Positions 46,336 to 54,523 of a stretch of 64,000 bases of DNA are shown in pieces. Within the stretch, counting starts at the first letter, position 1; each line of letters begins with the position of its first letter. Origin of the DNA: Hymenobacter sedentarius (lineage in GTDB: Bacteria; Bacteroidota; Bacteroidia; Cytophagales; Hymenobacteraceae); the NCBI RefSeq assembly GCF_001507645.1, contig NZ_CP013909.1:4588001-4652000 (forward strand), given 5' to 3'. The notes under the pieces were generated by a model, which saw only the letters and a program-made list of their open reading frames with translations, had not been told where the DNA came from and did not search any database. The position numbers were made by a program, and so were the translations under genes.

Positions 46336-47379
46336 TTACACCGCGGCCACCGGCTCAACCACGGTTTGCCGGCCCAGCCATTGCGCCATGCTGCTGGCCA
46401 GCACAATCTGCAGGGCATGGTACAGCATCAACGGAAGTAAAATCAACCCAGTGGCGGCGCTGGCCGGGAATAGTAGGCTGGCCATTACGCTGCCGTGGAC
46501 CAATGACTTTTTGGAGCCGCAGAACACAGCCACAATCTGGTCGGCGCGCGAGAAATGGAGCGCCCGGCTCAGGCTCCAGATGAGGACGAACACCAGCAAG
46601 TACAGCCCCACCATGCCCGCGCCCAGCTTGAAGACATCGGCGGGACGGTAGCGGCTGAAAATGCCTTCAGCAAACGAATCGCAGAAAGCCGTGAAAACGA
46701 TGAGCAGGATGGTAACCTGGTCGAAAATGCGCAGGCCCGCCTTGTGCCGCTCCGCGAAGGCGTGGAACCGGGAATTGAGCAACACCCCCGCTCCTACCGG
46801 CAGCACCACTTGCCACAGCAGCTGCAAGGCCAGGCCCCAGAGCTGGCTGCTATCGGCGCTGGTGTGCAGAAACAGGCTGGCCAGCAGCGGCGTGAGCAGG
46901 ATGCCCAACAGGCTGGAAATGCTGGCGTTGAAAATAGCCGCGGGCAGGTTGCCGCCCGCAATGCTCACCATCACCACCGAGGTGGAAACGGTGCTGGGCA
47001 GCGCACACAGAAAGAAGATGCTCTGCCAAAGCATTTCGCCCTTTTCGGGCCCGAAGAAGGGCCGGGCCAGCAGCGCCAGCGCGGGAAATAGCACAAACGT
47101 GGCCGCTTGCACCAAGGCATGCAGCCGCCAGTTGCGCATGCCGGCGCGCAGCTTCTCAAAGCTCAGCTTCAGCCCATAAAAGAAGAAAACCAGGGCCACC
47201 CCCGCCGTCGTAATCAGCTTCCACGGCACGGGGCTGGCCTTGCTGCCCAGGTTGGGCTGGAAATAAGCCAGCGCCACCACGCCGATGAGCGCCAGCAAAA
47301 ACCAATCGAGCCCGGCGCGGGCCAGCAGTTCGGCAATTCGGTTGGGCGCGGACGTGGGAGCCTGGGGTTGTGGTATCAT
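46336..47379 (-). CDS. Bile acid:sodium symporter-like (BASS/SBF) transporter
   Basis: 347-residue protein with about ten membrane helices. FFFYGLKLSFEKLRAGMRNWR, FLCALPSTVSTSVVMVSIAGGN with its discontinuous helix, and FCGSKKSLVHGSVMASLLFP match the PF13593 subgroup (YfeH-like) of the BASS family. Substrate is probably an organic anion taken up with sodium; not identified. ATG 47379. Convergent with the preceding hydrolase. Confidence 0.9.
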   Translation of the reverse strand: MIPQPQAPTSAPNRIAELLARAGLDWFLLALIGVVALAYFQPNLGSKASPVPWKLITTAGVALVFFFYGLKLSFEKLRAGMRNWRLHALVQAATFVLFPALALLARPFFGPEKGEMLWQSIFFLCALPSTVSTSVVMVSIAGGNLPAAIFNASISSLLGILLTPLLASLFLHTSADSSQLWGLALQLLWQVVLPVGAGVLLNSRFHAFAERHKAGLRIFDQVTILLIVFTAFCDSFAEGIFSRYRPADVFKLGAGMVGLYLLVFVLIWSLSRALHFSRADQIVAVFCGSKKSLVHGSVMASLLFPASAATGLILLPLMLYHALQIVLASSMAQWLGRQTVVEPVAAV

Positions 47380-47436
47380 GAAGCAAAGGGCGCCGAGGCA
47401 AGCCGGGCCGGCAGGAGGCTAGTGGATAATACAAAA

Positions 47437-47462
47437 GCGCCAGACTCTGGGGAGCCTGGCGC
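47437..47462 (-). terminator. Terminator of the Spy-like gene
   Basis: Stem GCGCCAG/CTGGCGC with a small inner pairing. On the minus strand CTTTTGTATT follows. Confidence 0.6.
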
Positions 47463-47525
47463 CGCTGCAGAACAAATTTACAACGCCGGGAAGCCAATAA
47501 CTGACCAGCGCCTGCGTAGCATATC

Positions 47526-48035
47526 TTATTGGTCGCTACCGCCGCCCAGGCCGGGAGGCGGCGTTCCCTGCACGCCTTGCACGTTGGGCACGCCCATTTT
47601 CTCCTCGCGCTTGCGCTGGTATTTTTCAAATTGAGCCGGAGTGAGCACGTCTTTGATGGCGGAAAGCCGGGAGCTGCCAATGCTTTCGATAACGCCCGCG
47701 AGTTTGCGGGGGTCGGTGCGGTAGCGGAGGCGTGCCGTCTCCACATTGTCGACGCCGCGGCGGTTGATGACGCGGATTTTTTCGGTTTGCTGGGGCGAGA
47801 GGCCCAGGTTTTTCTGCATGTTGGCCGTGAGGGCGTTGGCTTTGGCATCAATCACGGCATCAGAGGGCCCGTCAACCACGGCCGCTGGTTCGGCAGCATG
47901 CGTGGTTCTGGTTTTGATGCTAGGCTGGCCCGCGGGCTTCACCTTGGTTTTGACAGTGGCCGTGGCCGGGGCTTGTGCCCGCACGGCAGGCGCGGCCGCC
48001 AGGGCCAGCAACGACGAAAGCAACAACAGTTTCAT
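47526..48035 (-). CDS. Secreted Spy-like helical protein
   Basis: 169 residues from ATG 48035 (MKLLLLSSLLALAAAPAVRAQ), with a clear signal peptide. A Thr/Lys/Pro-rich linker follows, then a helical part with LTANMQKNLGLSPQQTEKI near 90-108 and LTPAQFEKYQRKREEKM, reminiscent of the LTxxQ pattern in Spy/CpxP proteins; the C-terminus is Gly/Pro rich. It is the second such protein in the window (see 20058). Probably periplasmic; function not established. Confidence 0.75.
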   Translation of the reverse strand: MKLLLLSSLLALAAAPAVRAQAPATATVKTKVKPAGQPSIKTRTTHAAEPAAVVDGPSDAVIDAKANALTANMQKNLGLSPQQTEKIRVINRRGVDNVETARLRYRTDPRKLAGVIESIGSSRLSAIKDVLTPAQFEKYQRKREEKMGVPNVQGVQGTPPPGLGGGSDQ

Positions 48036-48224
48036 GGAACGGGGATAAGGAATCAAAAGCACAGAAAGGCAGGTCGAAAGAGTGGGGTAAATATCGGGCG
48101 AAAACCCAATCCGCTACCGGGCCCAACGCGGTACCGTCCACGTTTCGTGCCAGAGCCCGCCGAAAAAGCCGCCCGCGCACCTCCTCCGTGCAACCTTTCC
48201 CCGCCTTTTGGCATACAACCCCCT

Positions 48225-49268
48225 ATGAAAAACGACCACCGCACCAACAAGAACTGGCTGCTGGCCGCCGGCATCGGCGCCGCGGCCCTGGCCGCCACCC
48301 TCTGGGGCAATCGCCGTGGCTCCTACGACCTGAGCCGGCGCGTGGTGCTCATCACGGGCGGCTCGCGCGGGCTGGGCCTGGTGCTGGCCCGCCAGGCTGT
48401 AGCCGAGGGGGCACGGGTGGCCATTTGCGCCCGCGACGAAGCCGAGCTGGCCCGCGCCCGCCAGGACCTGCTGCTGACCGGTGCCGCCGAAGCCGACGTG
48501 CTCACCCTGGCCCGCGACATTACCAACGAAGCAGAAGTACGCACCATGGTGGCCGAGGTCGAAAGCCAACTGGGCGCCGTGGATGTGCTCATCAACAATG
48601 CCGGCATCATCGTGGGTGGCCCGCTCGACAACATGGACTCGCGCGACTACGAAGACTCGATGGCCATTCATTTCTGGGCTCCGCTACACGCCATGCAGGC
48701 CGTGCTGCCGGGCATGCGCCAGCGCGGCGAGGGCCGCATTGTCAACATCTCCTCGCTCGGTGGCAAGGTAGCCCTGCCCCACATGGCGCCGTACAGCGCC
48801 AGCAAGTTTGCCCTGGTGGGGCTGTCCGAAGGTTTCCGGGCCGAGCTGCGGCAGCACGGCATCAGCGTAACCACGGTGTGTCCCGGCCTGCTGCGCACCG
48901 GCAGCCCCGGCCATGCCCTAGTGAAGGGCCAGCAGCAGAAAGAGTTTGCCTGGTTCAGCATCGCCGACTCTATGCCCGGCCTCACGATGAGCGCCGAGCA
49001 AGCCGCCCGCCAAATCTGGAACGCCTGCCGCCGTGGCGACGGCGAAATCATTCTTTCGCTGCCGGCCAAGCTGCTCTCAGCCTTCCACGGCCTGCTGCCC
49101 GGCACCACCACCGACGTGTTGAGCTGGCTCAACCGCGCCCTGCCCGCCACCGGCGAAAGCCCCGCCGCCAACGTGCGCCGCACCGGCTACAACAGCGAGA
49201 GCGCGCTTTCGCAGTCGCCCCTCACCACCCTTAGCCGCAAGGCGGCCGCCAAAAACAACGAGGCCTAG
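48225..49268 (+). CDS. Short-chain dehydrogenase/reductase (SDR)
   Basis: 347-residue NAD(P)-dependent oxidoreductase. An N-terminal hydrophobic anchor lies near 11-25 (WLLAAGIGAAALAATLW). The cofactor motif is TGGSRGLG near 43-50, followed by NNAGIIVGG, and the catalytic Ser, Tyr (PYSASK) and Lys are in ISSLGGKVALPHMAPYSASK. The C-terminal 80 residues extend beyond the classic fold. Start at ATG 48225; the longer open frame upstream is antisense overlap with the Spy-like gene. Substrate unknown. Confidence 0.92.
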   Translation: MKNDHRTNKNWLLAAGIGAAALAATLWGNRRGSYDLSRRVVLITGGSRGLGLVLARQAVAEGARVAICARDEAELARARQDLLLTGAAEADVLTLARDITNEAEVRTMVAEVESQLGAVDVLINNAGIIVGGPLDNMDSRDYEDSMAIHFWAPLHAMQAVLPGMRQRGEGRIVNISSLGGKVALPHMAPYSASKFALVGLSEGFRAELRQHGISVTTVCPGLLRTGSPGHALVKGQQQKEFAWFSIADSMPGLTMSAEQAARQIWNACRRGDGEIILSLPAKLLSAFHGLLPGTTTDVLSWLNRALPATGESPAANVRRTGYNSESALSQSPLTTLSRKAAAKNNEA

Positions 49269-49287
49269 AAACCGGCATAAAACAGAA

Positions 49288-49327
49288 CCGCGCCAACCAG
49301 CTGCTCGAAGGCGGCTCGTTGGCGCGG
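49288..49327. terminator. Hairpin between the SDR gene and the small secreted protein gene
   Basis: Stem CCGCGCCAAC/GTTGGCGCGG with a 20-nt loop, in a convergent gap. There is no clear T run, so the call is moderate. Confidence 0.5.
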
Positions 49328-49355
49328 CGTTGCGTTGTGGCGTATCTACAAGTCT

Positions 49356-49583
49356 CTAGAGGGTACCGCGGTGCTTCTTGGCAAAGTGCGTGTTGGAAGG
49401 CCGGGCCGTGGCCTTGCGGTGGAATCCGCCAAACAAGCCCTTCTCGAACAAGCCATGGTGGCCATACAGCCGATAGTTTGGGCGGTGGTTGCCGGGCAGG
49501 ATTTTGCGAGCAGGTGCAGCAACTGCTTCTGCGGTGGTGAATAAGCCGAGCAGGCAAGCGAACAGAAAGAAGGAGCGCAACAT
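49356..49583 (-). CDS. Small secreted basic protein
   Basis: 75 residues from ATG 49583: the signal peptide MLRSFFLFACLLGLFTTAEA, then a mature part rich in His, Lys, Arg, Gly and Tyr (PNYRLYGHHGLFEKGLFG, FAKKHRGTL). It is not from a family known to me; basic, Gly/Tyr-rich secreted peptides of this kind are common in Hymenobacter-like genomes. The 295 bp upstream (49584-49878) show no other gene. A longer frame on the same strand in another phase is judged spurious because it lacks a signal peptide. Confidence 0.55.
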   Translation of the reverse strand: MLRSFFLFACLLGLFTTAEAVAAPARKILPGNHRPNYRLYGHHGLFEKGLFGGFHRKATARPSNTHFAKKHRGTL

Positions 49584-49878
49584 AAGTGGAAGTGAATAAG
49601 GTGGCAGGATGATGACCAACAGCGCCATTGGCAGCCTTTTGTCGCTGGCAAATGAACACATACATCAGGTTAAATAATGTGCCACCAACCCGCGCTTTCG
49701 ACCAATTGGTTCTGAAACACGACGAACCGGTCCTTTTGCACCCACAACTCAAATTGAGTGCCAAGTTGAAAAGGCAATAGCCTTCTTTTAGCCTTAAATT
49801 CCCCCAAACACCGCCGCCACAACAGCTACCCCTGCTCCCGAGCAAGGCGAAAACCTGGGCACTACCGGTAGCTCAATT

Positions 49879-50712
49879 TCACGCAGCCGCTGGCTTGGGC
49901 TGGCACTTCGCGCAGGTGTAGGTGGCCCGGCCGCCCACGTAGTACTTATCAATCTTCACCTTGGGGTGGCGCGGGCAGAAGGTGTGCGCATCGTCGCTGC
50001 TGGGCGTGGCGCTGGTGTCCCACTCCCGGGCGTGGATGAGAAATGAGGCCGGGAAATGCCGATAATTGGCCTCTTGGTTGATGGCCGTGGTGAGCACCAG
50101 CTGCACGGCGGCGTGCAGGGCCCGGCCCTCCTTTTCGGTAAGCGTAGCGCCAATGCGCTCGGGGTGGATTTTGGCCTGGAACAGCACTTCGTCCACAATC
50201 CAGTTGCCGAGGCCGGCCGTGATGCTTTGGTCGAGCAGCAGGGGCTTGAGCAGGGTTTTGCGACGGGCAAGTTTCTGGTGCAGCTCAATGGCGGTGATGT
50301 CGAGCGCATCGGGGCCTATCTTCTTAGCTTTTTGATGCGCGGCGGCACTATCGGCTAGGCGGATGCGGCCAAATTTGCGCGGGTCGATAAAAGCCAGGCG
50401 CAGGCCAGAGTCTTCGAGGTGCAGCGCCACGCGGGTGAAGCGCGGGGCGTCGGGCTCGTCGCGGTAGGCGCCCACGTCGCCGGTCATGCCAAAGTGCAGC
50501 ACCAGCACTTTGCCGTTGTCCAGCTCCAGAAAGCAGTTTTTGCCCAAGCGGCTTGTGCCCGTAATAGTACGGCCCACGAGGCCGGCCCGGAGTTGGTCCT
50601 CAGGCGTGGCCAGCACGTGCGCATCGTTCACCTGCAGGGCGGTAATGGTTTGGCCCACGGCCAGTTCGTCAATAAAGCGGCGATAGGTTTCGACTTCGGG
50701 TAATTCGGGCAC
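49879..50712 (-). CDS. mutM: Formamidopyrimidine-DNA glycosylase family protein (Fpg/Nei)
   Basis: 277-residue base-excision repair glycosylase/lyase removing oxidised purines or pyrimidines. N-terminal PELPEVETY supplies the Pro2 nucleophile and Glu3; Lys58 (LGKNCF) and ITAGLGNWIVDEVLFQAKIHP fit. The zinc finger near the C-terminus reads C-x2-H-x17-C-x2-C (FCPRHP ... TCAKCQ), with His in place of the second Cys. GTG start at 50712 (MPELPE). Choice between Fpg and Nei subtypes is not certain. Confidence 0.9.
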   Translation of the reverse strand: MPELPEVETYRRFIDELAVGQTITALQVNDAHVLATPEDQLRAGLVGRTITGTSRLGKNCFLELDNGKVLVLHFGMTGDVGAYRDEPDAPRFTRVALHLEDSGLRLAFIDPRKFGRIRLADSAAAHQKAKKIGPDALDITAIELHQKLARRKTLLKPLLLDQSITAGLGNWIVDEVLFQAKIHPERIGATLTEKEGRALHAAVQLVLTTAINQEANYRHFPASFLIHAREWDTSATPSSDDAHTFCPRHPKVKIDKYYVGGRATYTCAKCQPKPAAA

Positions 50713-50747
50713 GAATGAGGAGGTAGGTTATAAAATTTAGTAGTTGA

Positions 50748-50912
50748 GCGTCATGCAGAGCGCAGCATCTCTACCGCTTCGATGCAAACCGTCTGTCATG
50801 CTGACGAAGGAAGCATTTTCTCACGCTTGCGTCGTTCAGCGGGGATAAGATGCTTCACAGGCTCAGCATGACAGACGGCGCGGGCGAGATGCAGCGCAGC
50901 GTTCGGCATGAC
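50748..50912. repeat. Repeat R2, nested pair
   Basis: Outer arms at 50748-50771 (GTCATGCAGAGCGCAGCATC) and 50886-50912. Inner arms at 50789-50816 (CCGTCTGTCATGCTGACGAA) and 50850-50878. The inner loop shares its core with the loop of the R2 copy at 19837-19923. No gene in 50713-50964. Confidence 0.75.
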
Positions 50913-50964
50913 ATTCAACTGCTAACCATAACAACCCGAATTCGTCCCTGGTTGCAGCCCGGCC

Positions 50965-51879
50965 CTACAAATCACCCCGCAGGCTTCCTTCCAGCACCAC
51001 CACGCCCGTGCCCCCAATCTGCACGGCTTCGATGGCCTCAGGTGGGCCGCTCACGCGGACTTGCACCGAGCCGGCGCGGCCCATGTCGTGGCCCTGTTCG
51101 GCCAGGAAATTGGGCGAATTCAGGTAGCCATGGTGCCACAGATACGCTGCCATGCCACCCGTGGCGGAACCCGTGACGGGGTCTTCCGATACATCGGGCG
51201 GCGTACCGAAGTGCCGGGCGAAGGTGTCGCCGGCCGGCGTGGCCCCGCCCAGGCAAAACAGGTGCGGGCTGAAAAAGTCGCTTTCGGCGCGGTAGCGGCC
51301 CAGGCCGGCGGCATCGGCCACGTGGGCGCGGCGTAGGGCGGCCTGGTCGCGCAGCAGCACCATGAGCTGGGGCGTGCCGGTGCTCACGGTCTGGATGGGC
51401 GCGCCGGGCAGCAGGTCATCGGGTGTGAGGCCGAAGAGCGGCAGCACTTTTTCAGGCGCATGCACGGCCCCAAAAACGGGCCGGCGCTGGGTCATCCAAA
51501 TCAGCGGCAGCTCGCCTGCAGCACCGGGCAGCACATCGACCCGAATGGGCCCGTGCAGCAGGTTCAGCGTCAAGCCCAACGAAGAGCCGTCGGCTGGCAA
51601 GGCCACCCGGCCCGTGTGCAGCAAGGCTGCTACCGTGGCAATGGTGGGGTGCCCAGCCAGCGGAATCTCCTCGGCGGGCGTAAAAAAGCGCACCGTGAAT
51701 TCGGTGCTGCCCGGCGCCGACTGGTTGATAAACGCTGTTTCTGACTGGTTGAACTCGCGGGCCAGGACCTGGCGTGTAGCAGGCGAAAGGGCATCGGCAT
51801 CGAGCACCACTGCACAGGGGTTGCCGCGCAGCGGCTGGGTAGTGAAGGCATCGATAAGCAGAAACGGCAATTGGGACAT
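50965..51879 (-). CDS. PhzF-family isomerase-like protein
   Basis: 304-residue protein of the PhzF/diaminopimelate-epimerase-like fold. LIDAFTTQPLRGNPCAVVLD near 8-27, NQSETAF with catalytic Glu47, RFFTPAEEIPLAGHPTIATVAALLH and SATGGMAAYLWHHGYL are diagnostic. It is probably not a phenazine pathway enzyme, since no phz genes are present; an isomerase or reductase on a small acid is likely. ATG 51879. Confidence 0.93.
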   Translation of the reverse strand: MSQLPFLLIDAFTTQPLRGNPCAVVLDADALSPATRQVLAREFNQSETAFINQSAPGSTEFTVRFFTPAEEIPLAGHPTIATVAALLHTGRVALPADGSSLGLTLNLLHGPIRVDVLPGAAGELPLIWMTQRRPVFGAVHAPEKVLPLFGLTPDDLLPGAPIQTVSTGTPQLMVLLRDQAALRRAHVADAAGLGRYRAESDFFSPHLFCLGGATPAGDTFARHFGTPPDVSEDPVTGSATGGMAAYLWHHGYLNSPNFLAEQGHDMGRAGSVQVRVSGPPEAIEAVQIGGTGVVVLEGSLRGDL

Positions 51880-51998
51880 GAGCAGCAGGAAAACAACGTG
51901 AATACCGCCACGAAGGAACAACGGGCCAGCTCAACACAAAAAAGCCGACCGGTACTTAACCAGTCGGCTTCTGCTTTCTCACGAAGACTTTCCGGGCC

Positions 51999-52952
51999 TT
52001 ACGAGGGGTCGTGCAGCTTGGCTACGCGCTGGCCTTCTTTGTCGTACACATCGCCGCGCGCCGTGATGAAGAGGCGGCGCTGCTGGCTGTCTGTAAGCAC
52101 GTAGGGGAAGGTACTGTTGGTAGTGCGGACGATGCGGCCCACCACTTCGGCATTGTCGTCATCGTCTACGCGTACTACTTTCAGGGCATTGGTGAGGTAG
52201 TAGCGCTGGCTGGGGTCGCTGCGGAAAGTGAGCTGGCCCACCAGGCGCACCGCATCGCCGGTTGTCTGGCTGATGGCGACTAGTTCATCGGTGTCATCGC
52301 CGCGGGTGGCTGGGTATGGGCGCACAGATGCGGTGCTGCGGGCTTCCCGCGGCCGGGGGATGCTGGCCACCACGGCCGGCGCCGCGGAGGGCGCGGCTGC
52401 CTTGGTGCTGGCCACAATCTGCCCATTGGCGCGCTGCCACCCTTGGCTGATAGCGGTAAGGCGCGGGGCGCGGCCCGGGTGCGTTGCCGAGCCCTCGTCA
52501 TCCGACACTGTAGCCATGGCCGCCTGGGCCTGGGCCAGGCTGGCCCCTAGCTTGCGCAGCACAAAGCCCGAAAACTCATCCGCTTCCAGCTCATCGGCCG
52601 GCTGCGAACCACCGGGGCGCAGGGTGTGGCCGTTGAGGTGGTGGCCCATTTCGTGCGCCAGAATGCTGATGCCCGCCCAATCGGTATGGCCGGCGCGGTT
52701 TACAGCACTCAAAAAATCGGGGTTGTACAGCAGGTACCGTTTGCCGTCGTACACCACGGCGGCGGCGTTGTCGATGTCGCGGGTGGCGCGCAGCTCAAAG
52801 CGCGCCTTGAGGCCCACAGCATCGGTGATTTCGCGGATTACGTCGGTCGGCGCCGGAGCGGTTTGGGCCGCAGCGGGCGCCGCAAAAGCCAACGGGAGGG
52901 CCAGGAGCAGCGGGGCGGCAAGGCGGCTAATAAAACGAGGGAGGGAAGTCAT
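51999..52952 (-). CDS. Secreted HExxH metalloprotease-like protein
   Basis: 317 residues with a signal peptide ending AAPAAAQ. The Zn motif HEMGHHLNGH lies at 100-109 and the downstream acids ELEADEFSG at 121-129, the arrangement of M48-like gluzincins. The last 100 residues are a separate beta-rich domain (QLTFRSDPSQRYYLTNALKV, RIVRTTNSTFPYVLTDSQ). Probably periplasmic. Upstream lies a 373-bp divergent gap. Confidence 0.85.
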   Translation of the reverse strand: MTSLPRFISRLAAPLLLALPLAFAAPAAAQTAPAPTDVIREITDAVGLKARFELRATRDIDNAAAVVYDGKRYLLYNPDFLSAVNRAGHTDWAGISILAHEMGHHLNGHTLRPGGSQPADELEADEFSGFVLRKLGASLAQAQAAMATVSDDEGSATHPGRAPRLTAISQGWQRANGQIVASTKAAAPSAAPAVVASIPRPREARSTASVRPYPATRGDDTDELVAISQTTGDAVRLVGQLTFRSDPSQRYYLTNALKVVRVDDDDNAEVVGRIVRTTNSTFPYVLTDSQQRRLFITARGDVYDKEGQRVAKLHDPS

Positions 52953-53325
52953 AGCAAGAAGGCAGAAAGTGAATGACTATTGACCAGACTATGGCAAGCG
53001 AAGTGCCAGATATCCCTCGTGAGGCCCAGCCGCTAAGCCCCTAATTGAACCAGGGAACTCAGCAGTGCTACAAGGAATTGGCTCAACAAAACGATGGCTC
53101 AAGCAAGCAACGACCCCGCTGGGTTTTCATTGCGCAGTAGCCCGGCGAAGCAGCTTGCCTGGAGACATTCGGAAGTAGGTGAATAACGATTTGTGGTTGG
53201 TAGCAGTTCATTAAACAAGAGTCGCGGCGAGCCGTCAACGGTTGCGTTGCGCTCCGGCCCAAGCGGCACCGAGGTAGCTTTGCCCGCCCGACTACTACCG
53301 CTCGGCTTATTTTCTAACTTCCCGC
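52953..53325. other. Divergent intergenic gap, no gene seen
   Basis: 373 bp between the peptidase (minus) and the four-helix membrane protein (plus). A TAGCTTTG motif near 53273 resembles a -7 element, but no well-spaced TTTG was found. No repeat family or RNA hallmark is visible. Confidence 0.4.
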
Positions 53326-53790
53326 ATGAGCCAAGCCCATATTCACCTCATTTTTAACCACGTGCCGATAGTGGGCAGCCTGTTCGCATTTGTGCTACTG
53401 GCGGCCGGCTTGGGGCAAAATAACACCAGCCTGACGCGGGCTGGGCTGGTGGCAGTGCTGGCGGCTGGCCTGCTCTGCCTGCCGGCGCAGCTTACCGGCG
53501 AGGGGGCCGCCAAAATTGTGCAGGATATGCCCCGCGTCAGCCGGGCCCTCATTCAGGCCCACGCCGCGGCGGCTGAGCAGGGATTTTGGGTGCTGGAAGG
53601 CGCGGGGGCACTGGCGCTGTTTGCCCTACTCCTGCTGAAAAATGCCTCGCCGCGGGCCCGGCTGCTGGCCCTGCTGGCGCTGCTGGCCACGGGGCTCAGC
53701 TTCGGGCTGCTGGCCCGGGCCGGCAACCTTGGCGGACTAATCCGGCACACCGAAATTCGCGAAGGTTTCGGCACCCCCGACGAACTCTAA
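53326..53790 (+). CDS. Four-helix membrane protein, DUF2231-like
   Basis: 154-residue protein with four hydrophobic helices. The start HIHLIFNHVPIVGSLFAFVL carries His residues at the membrane boundary, which in DUF2231-type proteins could bind haem; this is a guess from position. RVSRALIQAHAAAAEQGF and NLGGLIRHTEIREGF are the extra loops. It is 28 bp upstream of the MOSC gene on the same strand, probably one transcript. Confidence 0.65.
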   Translation: MSQAHIHLIFNHVPIVGSLFAFVLLAAGLGQNNTSLTRAGLVAVLAAGLLCLPAQLTGEGAAKIVQDMPRVSRALIQAHAAAAEQGFWVLEGAGALALFALLLLKNASPRARLLALLALLATGLSFGLLARAGNLGGLIRHTEIREGFGTPDEL

Positions 53791-53818
53791 CCCTTACCCC
53801 TTCTACCTAAACGCTCCT

Positions 53819-54334
53819 ATGGCATTCCCTTTCTTTGGCGACGATAAATCGGTGGTGGCGAAGCTGCTGGCCACCCTGCCCCAAACCGGCCGGCTGGAAT
53901 GGATAGGCCAGCGGCCCCTGCGGCGCGAGCCCCTAGTGTCGGTGCAGGAAGTTGAGCTGAAAACCGATTCGCACATGCTCGGCGACCACGCCCGGCCCAA
54001 GCCCGGCGGCAAGCGCCAAATCACACTTATTCAGCACGAATCCCTGGCATCGGTAGCCCAATTCCTTGGGCTGGATGCGCCGATTGAGCCCGGCCGCCTG
54101 CGCCGGAATCTGGCCGTAAGCGGCCTGAACCTGCTGGCTTTGAAAAACCGCCAAATCCGAATCGGCGACGAGGTAATTCTGGACATCACCGGCGAGTGCC
54201 ACCCCTGCTCGCGCATGGAGGAAGAGCTGGGCCCCGGCGGCTACAACGCCATGCGGGGCTACGGCGGCCTCACGGCGCACATCACCCAGGGCGGCGTCAT
54301 TCGGGTGGGAGACACCATACGAGTCATTGAATAA
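53819..54334 (+). CDS. MOSC-domain protein
   Basis: 171-residue MOSC domain, related to the C-terminal part of molybdenum cofactor sulfurase, thought to handle activated sulfur. RLRRNLAVSGLNLLALKN near 97-114 and IGDEVILDITGECHPCSRMEEELG near 117-140 match, with the conserved Cys in GECHPC. GLTAHITQGGVIRVGDTIRV closes the barrel. No molybdoenzyme gene is near. ATG 53819; it follows the small membrane protein. Confidence 0.88.
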   Translation: MAFPFFGDDKSVVAKLLATLPQTGRLEWIGQRPLRREPLVSVQEVELKTDSHMLGDHARPKPGGKRQITLIQHESLASVAQFLGLDAPIEPGRLRRNLAVSGLNLLALKNRQIRIGDEVILDITGECHPCSRMEEELGPGGYNAMRGYGGLTAHITQGGVIRVGDTIRVIE

Positions 54335-54523
54335 GCAGTTTGTTTTCCGTATGTTAGACACCGGCTTGCGTGCACCGAAGGCAAGCTGTATCGTGCGCTT
54401 ATGACTTTTTTAAACAATACTCATCCGTAATTCTAATAACTAACGTACCTGACGCCACAGGCGTCGCTATATGCGGCTATGGCTAGTTCTGCTTAATTTT
54501 CTACTTAACCCTTACTTCATTCT

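Noticed and set aside
47529..48224. N-terminal 230-codon extension of the SDR gene
   Set aside because: It is antisense to the Spy-like gene; the SDR fold and a good ATG begin at 48225.
49231..49845. 204-codon minus-strand frame near the SDR stop
   Set aside because: Cys/Arg/Pro-rich nonsense in a different phase from the small secreted protein, which has a signal peptide.
50965..51879. Phenazine biosynthesis cluster
   Set aside because: PhzF homologues are widespread without phenazine genes, and none are seen here.
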